The notes under the pieces were generated by a model. That model saw nothing but the letters and a program-made list of their open reading frames with translations. It was not told the origin of the DNA and made no database searches. Positions 1 through 9,168 of a DNA stretch of 32,807 bases are shown one piece after another. A program made the position numbers and the translations under genes. How positions within the stretch are numbered: position 1 is the stretch's first letter; each line of letters opens with the position of its first letter. Origin of the DNA: Fidelibacterota bacterium (GTDB taxonomy: Bacteria; Fidelibacterota; Marinisomatia; Marinisomatales; UBA1611); assembly GCA_002691285.1 (NCBI GenBank), contig NZHK01000018.1, positions 1-32,807 on the forward strand. Direction: 5' to 3'.

Positions 1-1653
1 GAATCACTTGCTGCAGGAATAATTTTTACAATGCCTGCATTAATTTTAATTGGCATCTGGCAAGAATTTGACATGATACTTACTACGGTTATTGCATTTA
101 CAGGGGGACTGTTAGGAATCCTTTTTATGATTCCAATGAGACAGGTTTTCATTGTCTCTAACGAAAGTAACTTAAAATATCCAGAAGGAATTGCCTGTGC
201 CTCTGTTTTAGAAGCTGGGCAAGATACTGGAGATACAAAACAAGCGAACAGTATTATCAAAGGAATTGTTATTGGAGCTTTGTTTAAAGGACTAATTTCT
301 TTTACAGGTTTATTAAAAAGCGTATTAGAGATTGCCACCTTGCATGGAAATAGAATTATATTTTTTGGTGGAGATATATCACCTGCTTTGGTCGCAGTGG
401 GATTTATTGTTCGTCTTAACATTGCCATTCTAATATTTACTGGAGGTGCGCTAAGTTGGTTAATTGGCATTCCCATTTTAGGAAATGGCTTAGAGTATGC
501 TGCTAATCCCTTGGATGGTGCTTGGAATATCTGGTCAACAAAAATTAGATATATTGGTGTGGGTGCAATGGTAATAGGAGGATTATCATCCATATACAAA
601 GTACGAAATGGCTTAGTAGATGCTATTAAAGTTTTAAAGAGTAGCAACTCCTCTTCATCGATTCAAGCTCAGTTAGGAAGTCAAAGAAATATTTCTTCTA
701 AATCTATTAATATTTTGTCGACCATAGCAATAATACTTGTTGGAAGCGTTTATTACTACATTACTCAAAATTTAGGTATTGCTTTATTGACGACCTTTAT
801 TATGGTTATTATGGCTTTCTTTTTCACTGCAGTTGCATCCTATATTGTAGGGCTTGTAGGAAATTCAAACTCTCCTGTTTCTGGGATGACAATAACAGCA
901 GTTCTTTTTACTGGAGGCCTACTATATATTTTTGGATTTTCTGGAACTGAAGGCATGGTTGCAACGTTAGGCGTAGCGGCTATCGTTTGTTGCGCAGCTT
1001 GTACCTCTGGAGATGTGTGTAATGATTTAAAAACTGGACAACTTGTTGGAGCAAGTCCATATAGGCAACAGATTATGCAAATTATTGGCGTTGGGTTTGC
1101 ATCTTTAGTAATGGCTCCAATAATGCAATTATTACATGAAAATACGCCTGGGGGAATTGGCGGAAGAGAATTAGCTGCGCCTCAAGCTGGTCTTTTTGCA
1201 AGCCTTGCTAATGGATTCTTTGGAGATGGTGATTTACCATGGGATATGGTAAGCATTGGTGCAGTATTGGGTATTTTAATACTATTAGGTGACTTGTTCC
1301 TTGAAAAAAATAAATCCTATTTCAGATTACACCTCATGCCTGTGGCTGTTGGAATGTATTTGCCATTCGGACTATCTACTCCAATTTTGCTTGGAGGGCT
1401 TATGGCATTTTTCATAGAGAAGCAAAATAAAACTGATTTAGAACCTGACATTTCGCTTCAAAATGGAATACTAGTGTCTTCAGGATTAATAGCTGGTGAA
1501 TCTTTAATGGGAATTATACTTGCATTTATTGCTGGTGCAGGAATAAAAAGTCTAAATTTGGGTTTAGATCCAACTTTGATAAATATTGCTACGATTTTTA
1601 GTGTATTATTTTTTGGAATATGGTTTTTCAAAGAATCAAAACCAAAAAGTTAA
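1..1653 (+). CDS. OPT family oligopeptide/metal-chelate transporter, 5' end outside window
   Basis: The reading frame is open from base 1 to the TAA at 1651-1653, giving 550 visible residues, almost all in hydrophobic membrane segments. The visible start ESLAAGIIFTMPALILIG matches the early part of OPT (oligopeptide transporter superfamily) proteins, and a YPEG-I-A motif and a NPLDGAWNIW stretch follow, both in the style of prokaryotic OPT members. The family is usually 600-700 aa, so about 100 N-terminal residues probably lie upstream; the ATG at 31 is an internal Met, not the start. Family members import oligopeptides or metal-chelate complexes across the inner membrane, driven by protons. 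The substrate here cannot be told from sequence. The gene is convergent with the next one, 63 bp away, and is unrelated to the glycan cluster. Confidence 0.9.
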   Translation, partial: ESLAAGIIFTMPALILIGIWQEFDMILTTVIAFTGGLLGILFMIPMRQVFIVSNESNLKYPEGIACASVLEAGQDTGDTKQANSIIKGIVIGALFKGLISFTGLLKSVLEIATLHGNRIIFFGGDISPALVAVGFIVRLNIAILIFTGGALSWLIGIPILGNGLEYAANPLDGAWNIWSTKIRYIGVGAMVIGGLSSIYKVRNGLVDAIKVLKSSNSSSSIQAQLGSQRNISSKSINILSTIAIILVGSVYYYITQNLGIALLTTFIMVIMAFFFTAVASYIVGLVGNSNSPVSGMTITAVLFTGGLLYIFGFSGTEGMVATLGVAAIVCCAACTSGDVCNDLKTGQLVGASPYRQQIMQIIGVGFASLVMAPIMQLLHENTPGGIGGRELAAPQAGLFASLANGFFGDGDLPWDMVSIGAVLGILILLGDLFLEKNKSYFRLHLMPVAVGMYLPFGLSTPILLGGLMAFFIEKQNKTDLEPDISLQNGILVSSGLIAGESLMGIILAFIAGAGIKSLNLGLDPTLINIATIFSVLFFGIWFFKESKPKS

Positions 1654-1716
1654 ATGCAACTAAGATAAATTTATTCCTCAAATAATTTTATACTTCTTGT
1701 TTAAAGGAATCAATAT

Positions 1717-4104
1717 TTAACTTTTATTAATAACCGTTATTTTTTCGATAGTATTTTTACCATCCTGATGATAAATCATCAATAGATATACTCCTGTAGA
1801 AACATAGTTACCTTCACTATCTCTGCCATCCCATTTTAACTGCTGACCATCTTTAGAAACTCCTCCTGATGTTATATCTCTTATAACTCTGCCATTTAAA
1901 GTCATTACCTTAAAAGATGATTCATATATAATACCATCTATAATCATTGGATTATTTGATGGTACATAATAAGGACTTGGAAAAATTTTCAGATTCTTAA
2001 AATCATTTTTTGGTGTTCCAAAAGGTATTTTTAATACACTTACTCCATTGCTAGTAGCTATATAAGCTAAATTTCTTTTATGATCAAAGTCTATATCTCT
2101 TATTTCACCCGATAGTAAGTCACTATTTAATCTATTAAACCCCTCTAAGTTCGGCCAATAGGACGTATTTTCTTGCAAGACATAAACACCTTGACTACTT
2201 GAGCTAGCCCAGATATTCCCTTGAAAATCAATATTGATTTTTGATCCAGAACCAAAAGATATATTAGGAAAGTATGGATAAAGATTCTCACTTAAAACAG
2301 GATTAGATCCAGGTTTCAAATCATAATAATTTAACCCCGACGGTGTAAGATAATACAACCTGTCATTATTTCCTATTCCCAAAGACCATACCGTGCCATT
2401 AAGGTTGATTTGGTTCCAAAAAAAACTATTAGGATTAAAGGGATCACCATTAAAACTCAGTACTGCAATACCCCCATTAGGGCGGCCTATATTTATATCT
2501 GCAGCTTGGAAAGATGAAACCCATATTCGATTATTATTATCAAAGGCTATCGATATAGGCGTATAACTAAGACTAGTTTCTGTCTCATTTGAACCAAAAT
2601 GTTTCCAAATACCATTAGGTGATCTAACATGAATAGGGCTATTTCCGTTTGTACAAAAAGGATTGGCTACCCATAAGTTACCATTATTATCAAATTCAAC
2701 ATCTAATACTACTTGGTATGGAAGATCACTATTTGAGCTAGTATAGTAGCTTAAATAAGAGGTATCAATTGTTGAAATATTTTCAGGGTTATCGATATCA
2801 ACAACTATAATACCTCCGCTCCATCTTGAAGGATTACTATTGTATACTCTTGAACCCCTAATAGCACAATAAACTAATCCATCAGGCCCCTGTTCTATAT
2901 CTGAAATAAACTCGCCAAAATCATATTCAACGGTATCAGCAATAAATTGGTCATAGTTATAACTCTCATTAATTATTTCAGTATTTATTTCTTTAATCTC
3001 CAAAATATTCCGCCACCCCGCATTGCTAAAAATAGAAAGGCCTTGATTACTTCCTCCAACCAACCTACCATCTTCAAGTACTTCAATTGCAGAAAAACTA
3101 TTTGTTACTGGAGAGTTAGGAATAAAAAGACTTTTTTCGAATAACTCCGTGCTACTTTTCCATTCTAAGAAAATTATCCCATTATCGGTACCCAATGTAT
3201 ATTTATCTCCAACCTTTGAAATTGTTAAAATATTATATTTATTTTCAATTAATGTCAATTCATTATTTCTAAATAAATAAAGTTGTTTTCCCTCACTAAA
3301 CCAATAATCATTACCGTAAACAAAAATATTTTGAGCCTGTTCTAATTCAATCTGGGTTTCTATTTGATTTAATTGATTAGATAGATAAGAATATTCAAAT
3401 AACCCATTATCAGTAGTGAATACTAATCCATCTGCATTTGAATCGATTGAAGATATCGGCTCCTCTATGTCTTGAATACTTTTCGTCCAGGAGAATGGGT
3501 TCTTTAAATTATTTTCTAGCATTGAGGAATAAATACCATCGTTTGTACCAAGGAAGATCATAGAATCCAAAGCTATAAAACAGTTGATTTTGGATATTTC
3601 TTCAGGATAATTCCTATATGAATCTCTGTATTCCCACCTATCATCAAAAACAAACTTCATCAGGCCATTGTCTTGTCCATCTTGAAACAGAATCCAAGTT
3701 ATACTGCCTTTTACTTGAATATCATGAATTGCAGTTAATTGAAAATCAAAAGAAGATATAGGCTCCTTATTTAAAGGATCATATAATTGAAGGAATCCAA
3801 ATGGAGAGTTCCCTCCAATCCACAAATTGTCATTATTATCTTTTGCTATTGATAATAAATCAACACCAATTAAACCATTTGTATTTGTAATGACAGAATA
3901 ATCATTTTCTTTGATAGATAGGATTCCTCCCTCAGTAGCAGTATATAGGGTATTTTCAATAAATTCAACATCACGAATCTGTAAAAAAGAGGTAAGCGAA
4001 TTCCAATCTCCAACTTTAACTTGGGATAAACATAGTCTTACAAAGACAAAGAAAAAGATAAAAAAGCAATAGAAATTACTTTTCAATTTTTTATAAATAA
4101 TCAT
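1717..4104 (-). CDS. PorZ-like secreted propeller protein with FlgD-like C-terminal domain
   Basis: This is a 795-aa protein. I place the start at the ATG at 4104, not the in-frame TTG at 4119, because the ATG gives a clean signal peptide: MIIYKK, then a Phe-rich core, ending near LCLSQ (residues 1-28). Residues ~30-690 are repeated beta-propeller blades of two-component-regulator type, with motifs such as NGLIGVDLLSI, DNNDNLWIGG, DNNGNLWVAN and DFQGNIWASS. From ~702 to the end there is a FlgD-like/T9SS-type beta-sandwich: KIFPSPYYVPSNN, then WDGRDSEGN, then STGVYLLMIY. Propeller plus this tail is the architecture of PorZ, part of the type IX secretion attachment complex at the cell surface. 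I infer a surface-exposed role. PorZ itself versus another secreted propeller protein is not settled, since no other T9SS gene is in the window. It is divergent from the next gene. Confidence 0.75.
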   Translation of the reverse strand: MIIYKKLKSNFYCFFIFFFVFVRLCLSQVKVGDWNSLTSFLQIRDVEFIENTLYTATEGGILSIKENDYSVITNTNGLIGVDLLSIAKDNNDNLWIGGNSPFGFLQLYDPLNKEPISSFDFQLTAIHDIQVKGSITWILFQDGQDNGLMKFVFDDRWEYRDSYRNYPEEISKINCFIALDSMIFLGTNDGIYSSMLENNLKNPFSWTKSIQDIEEPISSIDSNADGLVFTTDNGLFEYSYLSNQLNQIETQIELEQAQNIFVYGNDYWFSEGKQLYLFRNNELTLIENKYNILTISKVGDKYTLGTDNGIIFLEWKSSTELFEKSLFIPNSPVTNSFSAIEVLEDGRLVGGSNQGLSIFSNAGWRNILEIKEINTEIINESYNYDQFIADTVEYDFGEFISDIEQGPDGLVYCAIRGSRVYNSNPSRWSGGIIVVDIDNPENISTIDTSYLSYYTSSNSDLPYQVVLDVEFDNNGNLWVANPFCTNGNSPIHVRSPNGIWKHFGSNETETSLSYTPISIAFDNNNRIWVSSFQAADINIGRPNGGIAVLSFNGDPFNPNSFFWNQINLNGTVWSLGIGNNDRLYYLTPSGLNYYDLKPGSNPVLSENLYPYFPNISFGSGSKINIDFQGNIWASSSSQGVYVLQENTSYWPNLEGFNRLNSDLLSGEIRDIDFDHKRNLAYIATSNGVSVLKIPFGTPKNDFKNLKIFPSPYYVPSNNPMIIDGIIYESSFKVMTLNGRVIRDITSGGVSKDGQQLKWDGRDSEGNYVSTGVYLLMIYHQDGKNTIEKITVINKS

Positions 4105-4186
4105 ACTAGAATTATACAATAATTTGTAAAAATTATGATCATAGCTTTTCCTTTCGTATTAAGTAATTTTTTACCAATTTAAGTGT

Positions 4187-4585
4187 ATGAAATTTTACTT
4201 GATTTTTATTCTGATTCCTTTTTTTACTTTTGCACAGAAATCGGATCCTTTTTCAATTGATTTAAGGCCACGAGTCATTGATAATGCAAAAATAATAGTA
4301 AATATTGAAATAACAAACCACCTCAATCGACCTATTGATTATTTAGAGGGATTTTTATCTGAATATTCCTCCAAAGGAGTATTTCTAAATGAAAAAAGAG
4401 TAGTTCTTTTATATAGTTATGAACCAGCTTTGCAAACTGGATTTTCTACTATCAAAACAGCAAAATTTGATTTGGGGAAAGAAGAACCTTCAAATTTTAA
4501 ATTTAATATTTCTAAAGTTAAGTTTTTTGGAGAGAGTCGAGTGTTTGCCTGGCATAAGAAAGCTGGATTCATTCGAATTGACTAG
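4187..4585 (+). CDS. Small secreted protein of unknown function
   Basis: This 132-aa protein starts with MKFYLIFILIPFFTFAQK, a short signal peptide with a likely cut after TFA. The mature ~115 aa look like one small beta-sandwich: VNIEITNHLNRPIDYLEGF reads like domains that describe 'additional' or transition properties of secreted proteins (FxLYD-like), but I do not recognise a named family. The gene lies in a divergent pair with the PorZ-like gene (82 bp between start codons) and is convergent with the next gene: its TAG at 4583-4585 is one base from the opposing stop. A longer frame at 4419-4640 on this strand is only a shadow of it. Secretion is well supported; function is unknown. Confidence 0.7.
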   Translation: MKFYLIFILIPFFTFAQKSDPFSIDLRPRVIDNAKIIVNIEITNHLNRPIDYLEGFLSEYSSKGVFLNEKRVVLLYSYEPALQTGFSTIKTAKFDLGKEEPSNFKFNISKVKFFGESRVFAWHKKAGFIRID

Positions 4586-4586
4586 G

Positions 4587-5108
4587 TTAATCATTATTAT
4601 GTTTTATAACTTTTTGCTCAAGAAGTTTGGAGTAATTTAGGGTATCTAAATCTAGTGTTAGTTCATTAATCCATTTCCTTGTGGATTTTATATAAAGGTC
4701 TATATTTTCCATATTCATTCTTTTTGCATACATATTAGCAATAAGAACAGCTGATGGAATTGGTATATAACTATTCATAGGATCATTATAAAAATGATCA
4801 ATATTTTTGATTAATTCTCTAATAGTTAAATAATCTACCGTTTCAGAAAAAACATTATCTGCAATAACTTTGTTATTTTCCCAAGTTTTTAAATAGGAAA
4901 AGAGCCGTCCATCCAAAACCCCTTCAAGGTAAGCTTTTTTTATTATAAATTCATAATTTGTATTATAATCTGCTATTTTTTTTACACGATTCCAATCTCT
5001 TCCATCCCAAAACAACTTATTATCCTTTGGAAATACTTCGTTAAAATATAAGACAAATAGCAATAATAGAGTTTTATAACCAAATATTTTCAAAGATTTA
5101 ATCATCAT
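4587..5108 (-). CDS. Small secreted protein of unknown function, coupled to the aldehyde dehydrogenase
   Basis: This 173-aa protein has an N-terminal hydrophobic segment (KTLLLLFVLYF, about residues 12-22) that fits a signal peptide or anchor. The mature part has the pattern DGRDWNRV...AYLEGVLDG, then FYNDPMNSYIPIPSAVLIA. This resembles small uncharacterised secreted proteins in which an NG-x-x-W motif precedes a G-x-x-DG helix and a later 'IPI..A' segment; I know no function for them. The start overlaps the end of the upstream aldehyde dehydrogenase by 11 bp (start ATG at 5108, second in-frame ATG at 5105), so the two are very likely translationally coupled. Either Met could be the true start. 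Confidence 0.7.
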   Translation of the reverse strand: MMIKSLKIFGYKTLLLLFVLYFNEVFPKDNKLFWDGRDWNRVKKIADYNTNYEFIIKKAYLEGVLDGRLFSYLKTWENNKVIADNVFSETVDYLTIRELIKNIDHFYNDPMNSYIPIPSAVLIANMYAKRMNMENIDLYIKSTRKWINELTLDLDTLNYSKLLEQKVIKHNND

Positions 5109-6471
5109 CTATTACAATTGTTTTTATGTTGACAAACTCCATAAGTCCGTAAATAGATAACTCTCTACCATATCCAGATTGTTTTATTCCCCCAAATGGT
5201 AAACGTGGATCAGATTTAACAAAATCATTTACAAAACAAAGTCCAGCGTTTAATCTGTTTTTAGCAATTTCCTTACCCTTATTGATATTTTTTGTAAAGA
5301 CTGCAGCTCCTAATCCAAAAGGGGAATCATTTGCTAAGTCTATAGCATGATTTTCATCTCTTGCTTTTATTACAGCAAACACAGGGCCAAAAATTTCCTC
5401 ATCAAAAGCAACAACCCCTGGTTTCACGTTTGAAAGTAATGTAATTGGGTAAAAAGCTCCAGGTATATTAGGGATCTCTCCTCCAATGATAAGATTTGCA
5501 CCACCTTCAACCGATTTTAAGACCTGTTGATGTACTTCTTCTCTAGCTTCTAAGGAGACCATAGGACCTATATCAACATCATCTTTTGGATCTCCCATTA
5601 TTTTTTTTAATAATTCATGTTCTAAAGATGATAAAAACTGATCGTGAAGAGGATCAACCACAATTAATCTTTTTGCAGATATACAGCTTTGTCCAGTATT
5701 TAAAATTCTACCACTTATACATGAATCAACTGATTTTTCAATGTCTGCATCATCCAATATCAAATAAGGATCATTTCCTCCAAGTTCTAAAACTGACTTT
5801 TTAAGTTCTTTACCAGCAATCTCTGCGACGGATCTACCTGCAGGAGTACTTCCAGTCAAAGTTACAGCAGATATTTTTGAATTTTTTATTACCTTAGACA
5901 CATTTTTCCCAGAAATGGAGATATTTTGGAATAAATGCTTTGGAAAGCCTGACTTTGCAAAGGAGGTTTCAATACTAAAAGCACACCCTTGCACATTTGA
6001 AGCATGTTTTAAAATAGCTCCATTACCAGCAATTATACTAGGAACCGCAAACCTGAGAACTTGCCAAAAAGGGAAATTCCATGGCATTATTCCGAGTACC
6101 AAGCCAAGTGGCCTTAAAGTAACAAAACTTTTTTGGCCATCTGTTTTAATTTTTTTATCCTCTAAGTATTTTCCTGAATTTTCTATATAGTAATTACAAA
6201 GCCAAATACATTTTTCAATTTCACCAATACCCTGTTTAAATGGCTTACCCATTTCTTCTGCCATCAATGAAGAATATTCTCTTTTGGAATCATAAAGAAC
6301 TTCAGAAAGTTGTTCAAGGCATTTTAACTTGAATTTTAAATCAGTATTTTGCCAATTTTTTTGAGCTTCAATAGAATTCTTTAAAATATTTTCTATTTCT
6401 TCATTACTATGTTGATTGTAAGATCTAATTTCAAGTCCTGTAGTAGGATTAATAGAAAGCAAAGGTTTCAT
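5098..6471 (-). CDS. NAD(P)-dependent aldehyde dehydrogenase, succinate-semialdehyde type (GabD1/YneI-like)
   Basis: This 457-aa protein is full length for the aldehyde dehydrogenase superfamily. It begins with SINPTTGLEI, as succinate-semialdehyde dehydrogenases do. Cofactor site: MPWNFPFWQVLRF (N131) and LKHASNVQGC (K154), a wording typical of the GabD1/YneI (Sad) branch. Catalysis: general base Glu in VLELGGND (E228) and nucleophile Cys in NTGQSCISAKR (C262). EIFGPVFAVIKA and PFGGIKQSGYGRE follow in the usual order. The likely reaction is oxidation of succinate semialdehyde, or a similar short aldehyde, to the acid in the cytoplasm; substrate choice is inference. It lies 99 bp downstream of the dehydratase fusion gene and is probably not part of the glycan pathway. 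The 3' end overlaps the small secreted protein gene. Confidence 0.9.
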   Translation of the reverse strand: MKPLLSINPTTGLEIRSYNQHSNEEIENILKNSIEAQKNWQNTDLKFKLKCLEQLSEVLYDSKREYSSLMAEEMGKPFKQGIGEIEKCIWLCNYYIENSGKYLEDKKIKTDGQKSFVTLRPLGLVLGIMPWNFPFWQVLRFAVPSIIAGNGAILKHASNVQGCAFSIETSFAKSGFPKHLFQNISISGKNVSKVIKNSKISAVTLTGSTPAGRSVAEIAGKELKKSVLELGGNDPYLILDDADIEKSVDSCISGRILNTGQSCISAKRLIVVDPLHDQFLSSLEHELLKKIMGDPKDDVDIGPMVSLEAREEVHQQVLKSVEGGANLIIGGEIPNIPGAFYPITLLSNVKPGVVAFDEEIFGPVFAVIKARDENHAIDLANDSPFGLGAAVFTKNINKGKEIAKNRLNAGLCFVNDFVKSDPRLPFGGIKQSGYGRELSIYGLMEFVNIKTIVIDDD

Positions 6472-6570
6472 ATAGAGAAGATATTAATAATAATTAACAA
6501 TATAATGCATTTATTAATAAGATAGAATGATTGTAAAACTGTAATTTTCTAAATAGAATAATAAATAATT

Positions 6571-9168
6571 TCAGGCGTGAGCTTTTGGGGAGGTTTTAAG
6601 TATTAGAGGTTCTACTTCGTCTTTTTTCAAAGGTTCATATTCAGGAACTAGAGATGTAAGAAGTGACCTCAGAATATTTCTATCGTATTCATGACTTATT
6701 AATTCGCCATCTATAATACGATTAGAAATTTCCTTAATTTTTATTTCTGATATATTAGGATGTACCTGAATTATTTTATTATGCCCTGTTTTGGATGATA
6801 ATTGATTATTTAATTCATTATCTTTTGGAACAGTTTCACCAGCTCTAGTACCAATGTAACTAATGGGTATATCTTTCCCATGCTCATTGCCAGAGATTCT
6901 TATTAATTCTTTTGCAATATCTAGAATTTTAATGGGATTCCCCATATCTAAACTAAAAATTTCACCGCCTTCACCAAAAGCACCTGATTGCAAAATTAAT
7001 TTAGCTGCCTCAGATGAAGACATAAAATAACGCTCCATTTCCGGATCTGTAATTGTAACTGGGCCACCACAGTTTATCTGTTCTTTTAAAACATTTATAA
7101 AACTACTTTTACTATCAATTAAGTTCCCAAATCTAACTGCCATAAAACGAGTATGCATATTATGATTAGCACCTTGACAGATTACTTCAGCTAAACGTTT
7201 TGTCGCGCTCATAATATTTATTGGCTTTACTGCTTTATCTGTGCTAATTAAAATAAATTTTTCCACCTTATGTTTGGATGATAATTTTACAAGGTTTGAA
7301 GTACCATTTATATTAGTTTCTACAGCTTCCCAAGGAAAGGACTCTTGCATGGAAACATGTTTATACGATGCAGCATGAAAAACTATTTGAGGCTCATAAT
7401 TATTATAAATTTTTGATAAAATATCAAAATCCCTTACATTTGAAAGTAATGGTTTCAAAAGGACATTTGTTTGTTGCGATAAAACTTCCCTTTCTATATT
7501 CATTAAACTATTTTCATGCTTATCAATAATAACTAGAAGAGCAGGTTCGTAGTTAAGGCATTGTCTAACCATCTCTGATCCTATCGTACCACCAGCTCCA
7601 GTAATTAAAATTCTTTTGCCATGAATATATTGTCTAATAAGATTTTTATCTAAAGATACTTCATTCTTACCAATTAAATCTAGAATAGATACCTCTTTCA
7701 AGCCAGTTAGCCCTAAACCTCCTGATATTATGCCATTAATTGATGGAAGCATCCTAAATGGCTTCCCAGATTTTTTACATATTTCAAAAATTTTCAATAA
7801 ATTTTTTCTTTGGGTATTTGGGCAGCATACAAGAACTTCATCATAATTTGGGAAAAAATCAGTTAAATCCGAAATTTTTCCAAGCACTTTTCTTCTGTGT
7901 ATATATTTCCCTTTAAGGTTTTTATCATCATCTAAAAATCCAATTGGATCCATTAAATGCTTTGAATTGTTTAAAAGCTCTCTACAAATAAATTCCCCAG
8001 CCTTACCTGCACCAATTAAAATAACCCGTTTTCTAAAATTAAATCTGTAGGGATTTGGATTTAATAAATGAGAATATATCAGCCTTACACTTAACCTCGA
8101 TGCAGATGTAAGAAGAATAGAAAGAACAAAATCAATGAATATAATTTCAAGATGTAAAATTTGAAATCTAGCAATACTTAGGGAACAAAATACCAAGGAA
8201 ATAGTAGACAATAAATTTGCTTTTAAGATTTGGGAGACATCCGTTATGCTAGTATATCTCCACATTCCTTTGTGAAGATTGCACATATAAAAAGCTAATA
8301 GCTTAATGCCCAATGTTGCACCAATAATTAAATGTAATTCAGGATGAAAGAATAAACTTGGAGTAGTAAAATTACTAGCAACAATAGAAGATAATATTAT
8401 ACTCGCAACAATAGTAATTATATCCATTAGAATCATAATTCTTCGATTCCTTCCATTGTTTTCTTTGACTTCCTTATGATCTGATAATTTCATTCTTACA
8501 TTATCTACAATTCTATTTAAGCTTATTTTTTCATTATCTTCAATCTTAAGAAGCTTTATAAAAAGATAATGTCCCATTCGTTTTGGAGTAAAAAGAGAAA
8601 GAATAGTAATCGTAACTAATTTTAAATCTTGCAAGAATCCTTTCTTAGTTACATAATAGTTATCTAAAGCAAGTTTAATATTTAATATTTCTTGATACGG
8701 GTCATCCGAATCTATCATTGACAAAATATCAGATTCGTTTCTAAAAATAATTGATGAATATCCTGAAAGTCCTGGTTTTATTTTATTTAAGAAAGAAAAA
8801 GTACTTTTATCCACATATTTTGGAATCTCAGGTCTAGGTCCAATAAAGCGCATATCTCCTTTAATTACATTTACTAACTGAGGTAATTCATCTAATTTTG
8901 TTTTGCGAAGAAATTTACCCCATCGAGTCACCTGTAGCAAATCACCATTATGGGAAAGAATGGTGTCTCCGCCCTTATTTTTAATAGTCCTAAATTTATA
9001 GATATTAAACTTTTTAAAATTTCTACCTACCCTTGGCTGAATGAATATAATAGGCAGTCCCTGAATAACTAAACTGACCAATGCAATAAAGACAAACAAA
9101 GGTGATAAAGCAATTATTAATAATAATGCCGTTAATCTTGAGGTTATTTCCATTACTGTAATATTCAT
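6571..9168 (-). CDS. Fused phosphoglycosyl transferase and NDP-sugar 4,6-dehydratase (PglC/WcaJ-like + FlaA1/WbpM-like)
   Basis: This 865-aa protein carries two enzymes that are usually separate. Residues ~1-210 are a monotopic phosphoglycosyl transferase (bacterial sugar transferase): an N-terminal membrane helix with the SPL break (~22-24), YKFRTIKN (57-64), the catalytic Asp-Glu pair in KTKLDELPQL (D93-E94), FIGPRPE (108-114) and KPGLSGYSSI. It would move a sugar phosphate to undecaprenyl phosphate. Residues ~245-370 hold four hydrophobic segments of CapD/WbpM type. Residues ~380-500 form a first Rossmann domain (LIGAGKAGEF). Residues ~518-830 form an extended short-chain dehydrogenase domain: TGAGGTIGSE (523-532), HAASYKHV, STDKAVKPINIMSATK. 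The usual Tyr of Y-x3-K is Met (M653-x3-K657), the normal state in WbpM/PglF dehydratases. The gene has its own 252-bp upstream spacer. No frameshift or internal stop separates the halves. Confidence 0.92.
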   Translation of the reverse strand: MNITVMEITSRLTALLLIIALSPLFVFIALVSLVIQGLPIIFIQPRVGRNFKKFNIYKFRTIKNKGGDTILSHNGDLLQVTRWGKFLRKTKLDELPQLVNVIKGDMRFIGPRPEIPKYVDKSTFSFLNKIKPGLSGYSSIIFRNESDILSMIDSDDPYQEILNIKLALDNYYVTKKGFLQDLKLVTITILSLFTPKRMGHYLFIKLLKIEDNEKISLNRIVDNVRMKLSDHKEVKENNGRNRRIMILMDIITIVASIILSSIVASNFTTPSLFFHPELHLIIGATLGIKLLAFYMCNLHKGMWRYTSITDVSQILKANLLSTISLVFCSLSIARFQILHLEIIFIDFVLSILLTSASRLSVRLIYSHLLNPNPYRFNFRKRVILIGAGKAGEFICRELLNNSKHLMDPIGFLDDDKNLKGKYIHRRKVLGKISDLTDFFPNYDEVLVCCPNTQRKNLLKIFEICKKSGKPFRMLPSINGIISGGLGLTGLKEVSILDLIGKNEVSLDKNLIRQYIHGKRILITGAGGTIGSEMVRQCLNYEPALLVIIDKHENSLMNIEREVLSQQTNVLLKPLLSNVRDFDILSKIYNNYEPQIVFHAASYKHVSMQESFPWEAVETNINGTSNLVKLSSKHKVEKFILISTDKAVKPINIMSATKRLAEVICQGANHNMHTRFMAVRFGNLIDSKSSFINVLKEQINCGGPVTITDPEMERYFMSSSEAAKLILQSGAFGEGGEIFSLDMGNPIKILDIAKELIRISGNEHGKDIPISYIGTRAGETVPKDNELNNQLSSKTGHNKIIQVHPNISEIKIKEISNRIIDGELISHEYDRNILRSLLTSLVPEYEPLKKDEVEPLILKTSPKAHA

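Noticed and set aside
1673-1710. ATTCCT / AGGAAT inverted repeat as a bidirectional terminator between the convergent genes
   Set aside because: The arms are only six bases and the loop is 26 bases, without a U run next to the stem; too weak to list.
4117-4119. TTG at 4119 as start of the PorZ-like protein
   Set aside because: The ATG five codons later gives a clean signal peptide, and the extra residues MYNSS add nothing recognisable.
6571-9168. The fusion gene as two genes merged by a sequencing error
   Set aside because: The two halves are joined by a linker (about residues 210-245) in the same frame with no overlapping stop/start signal; an error cannot be fully excluded but nothing in the sequence suggests one.
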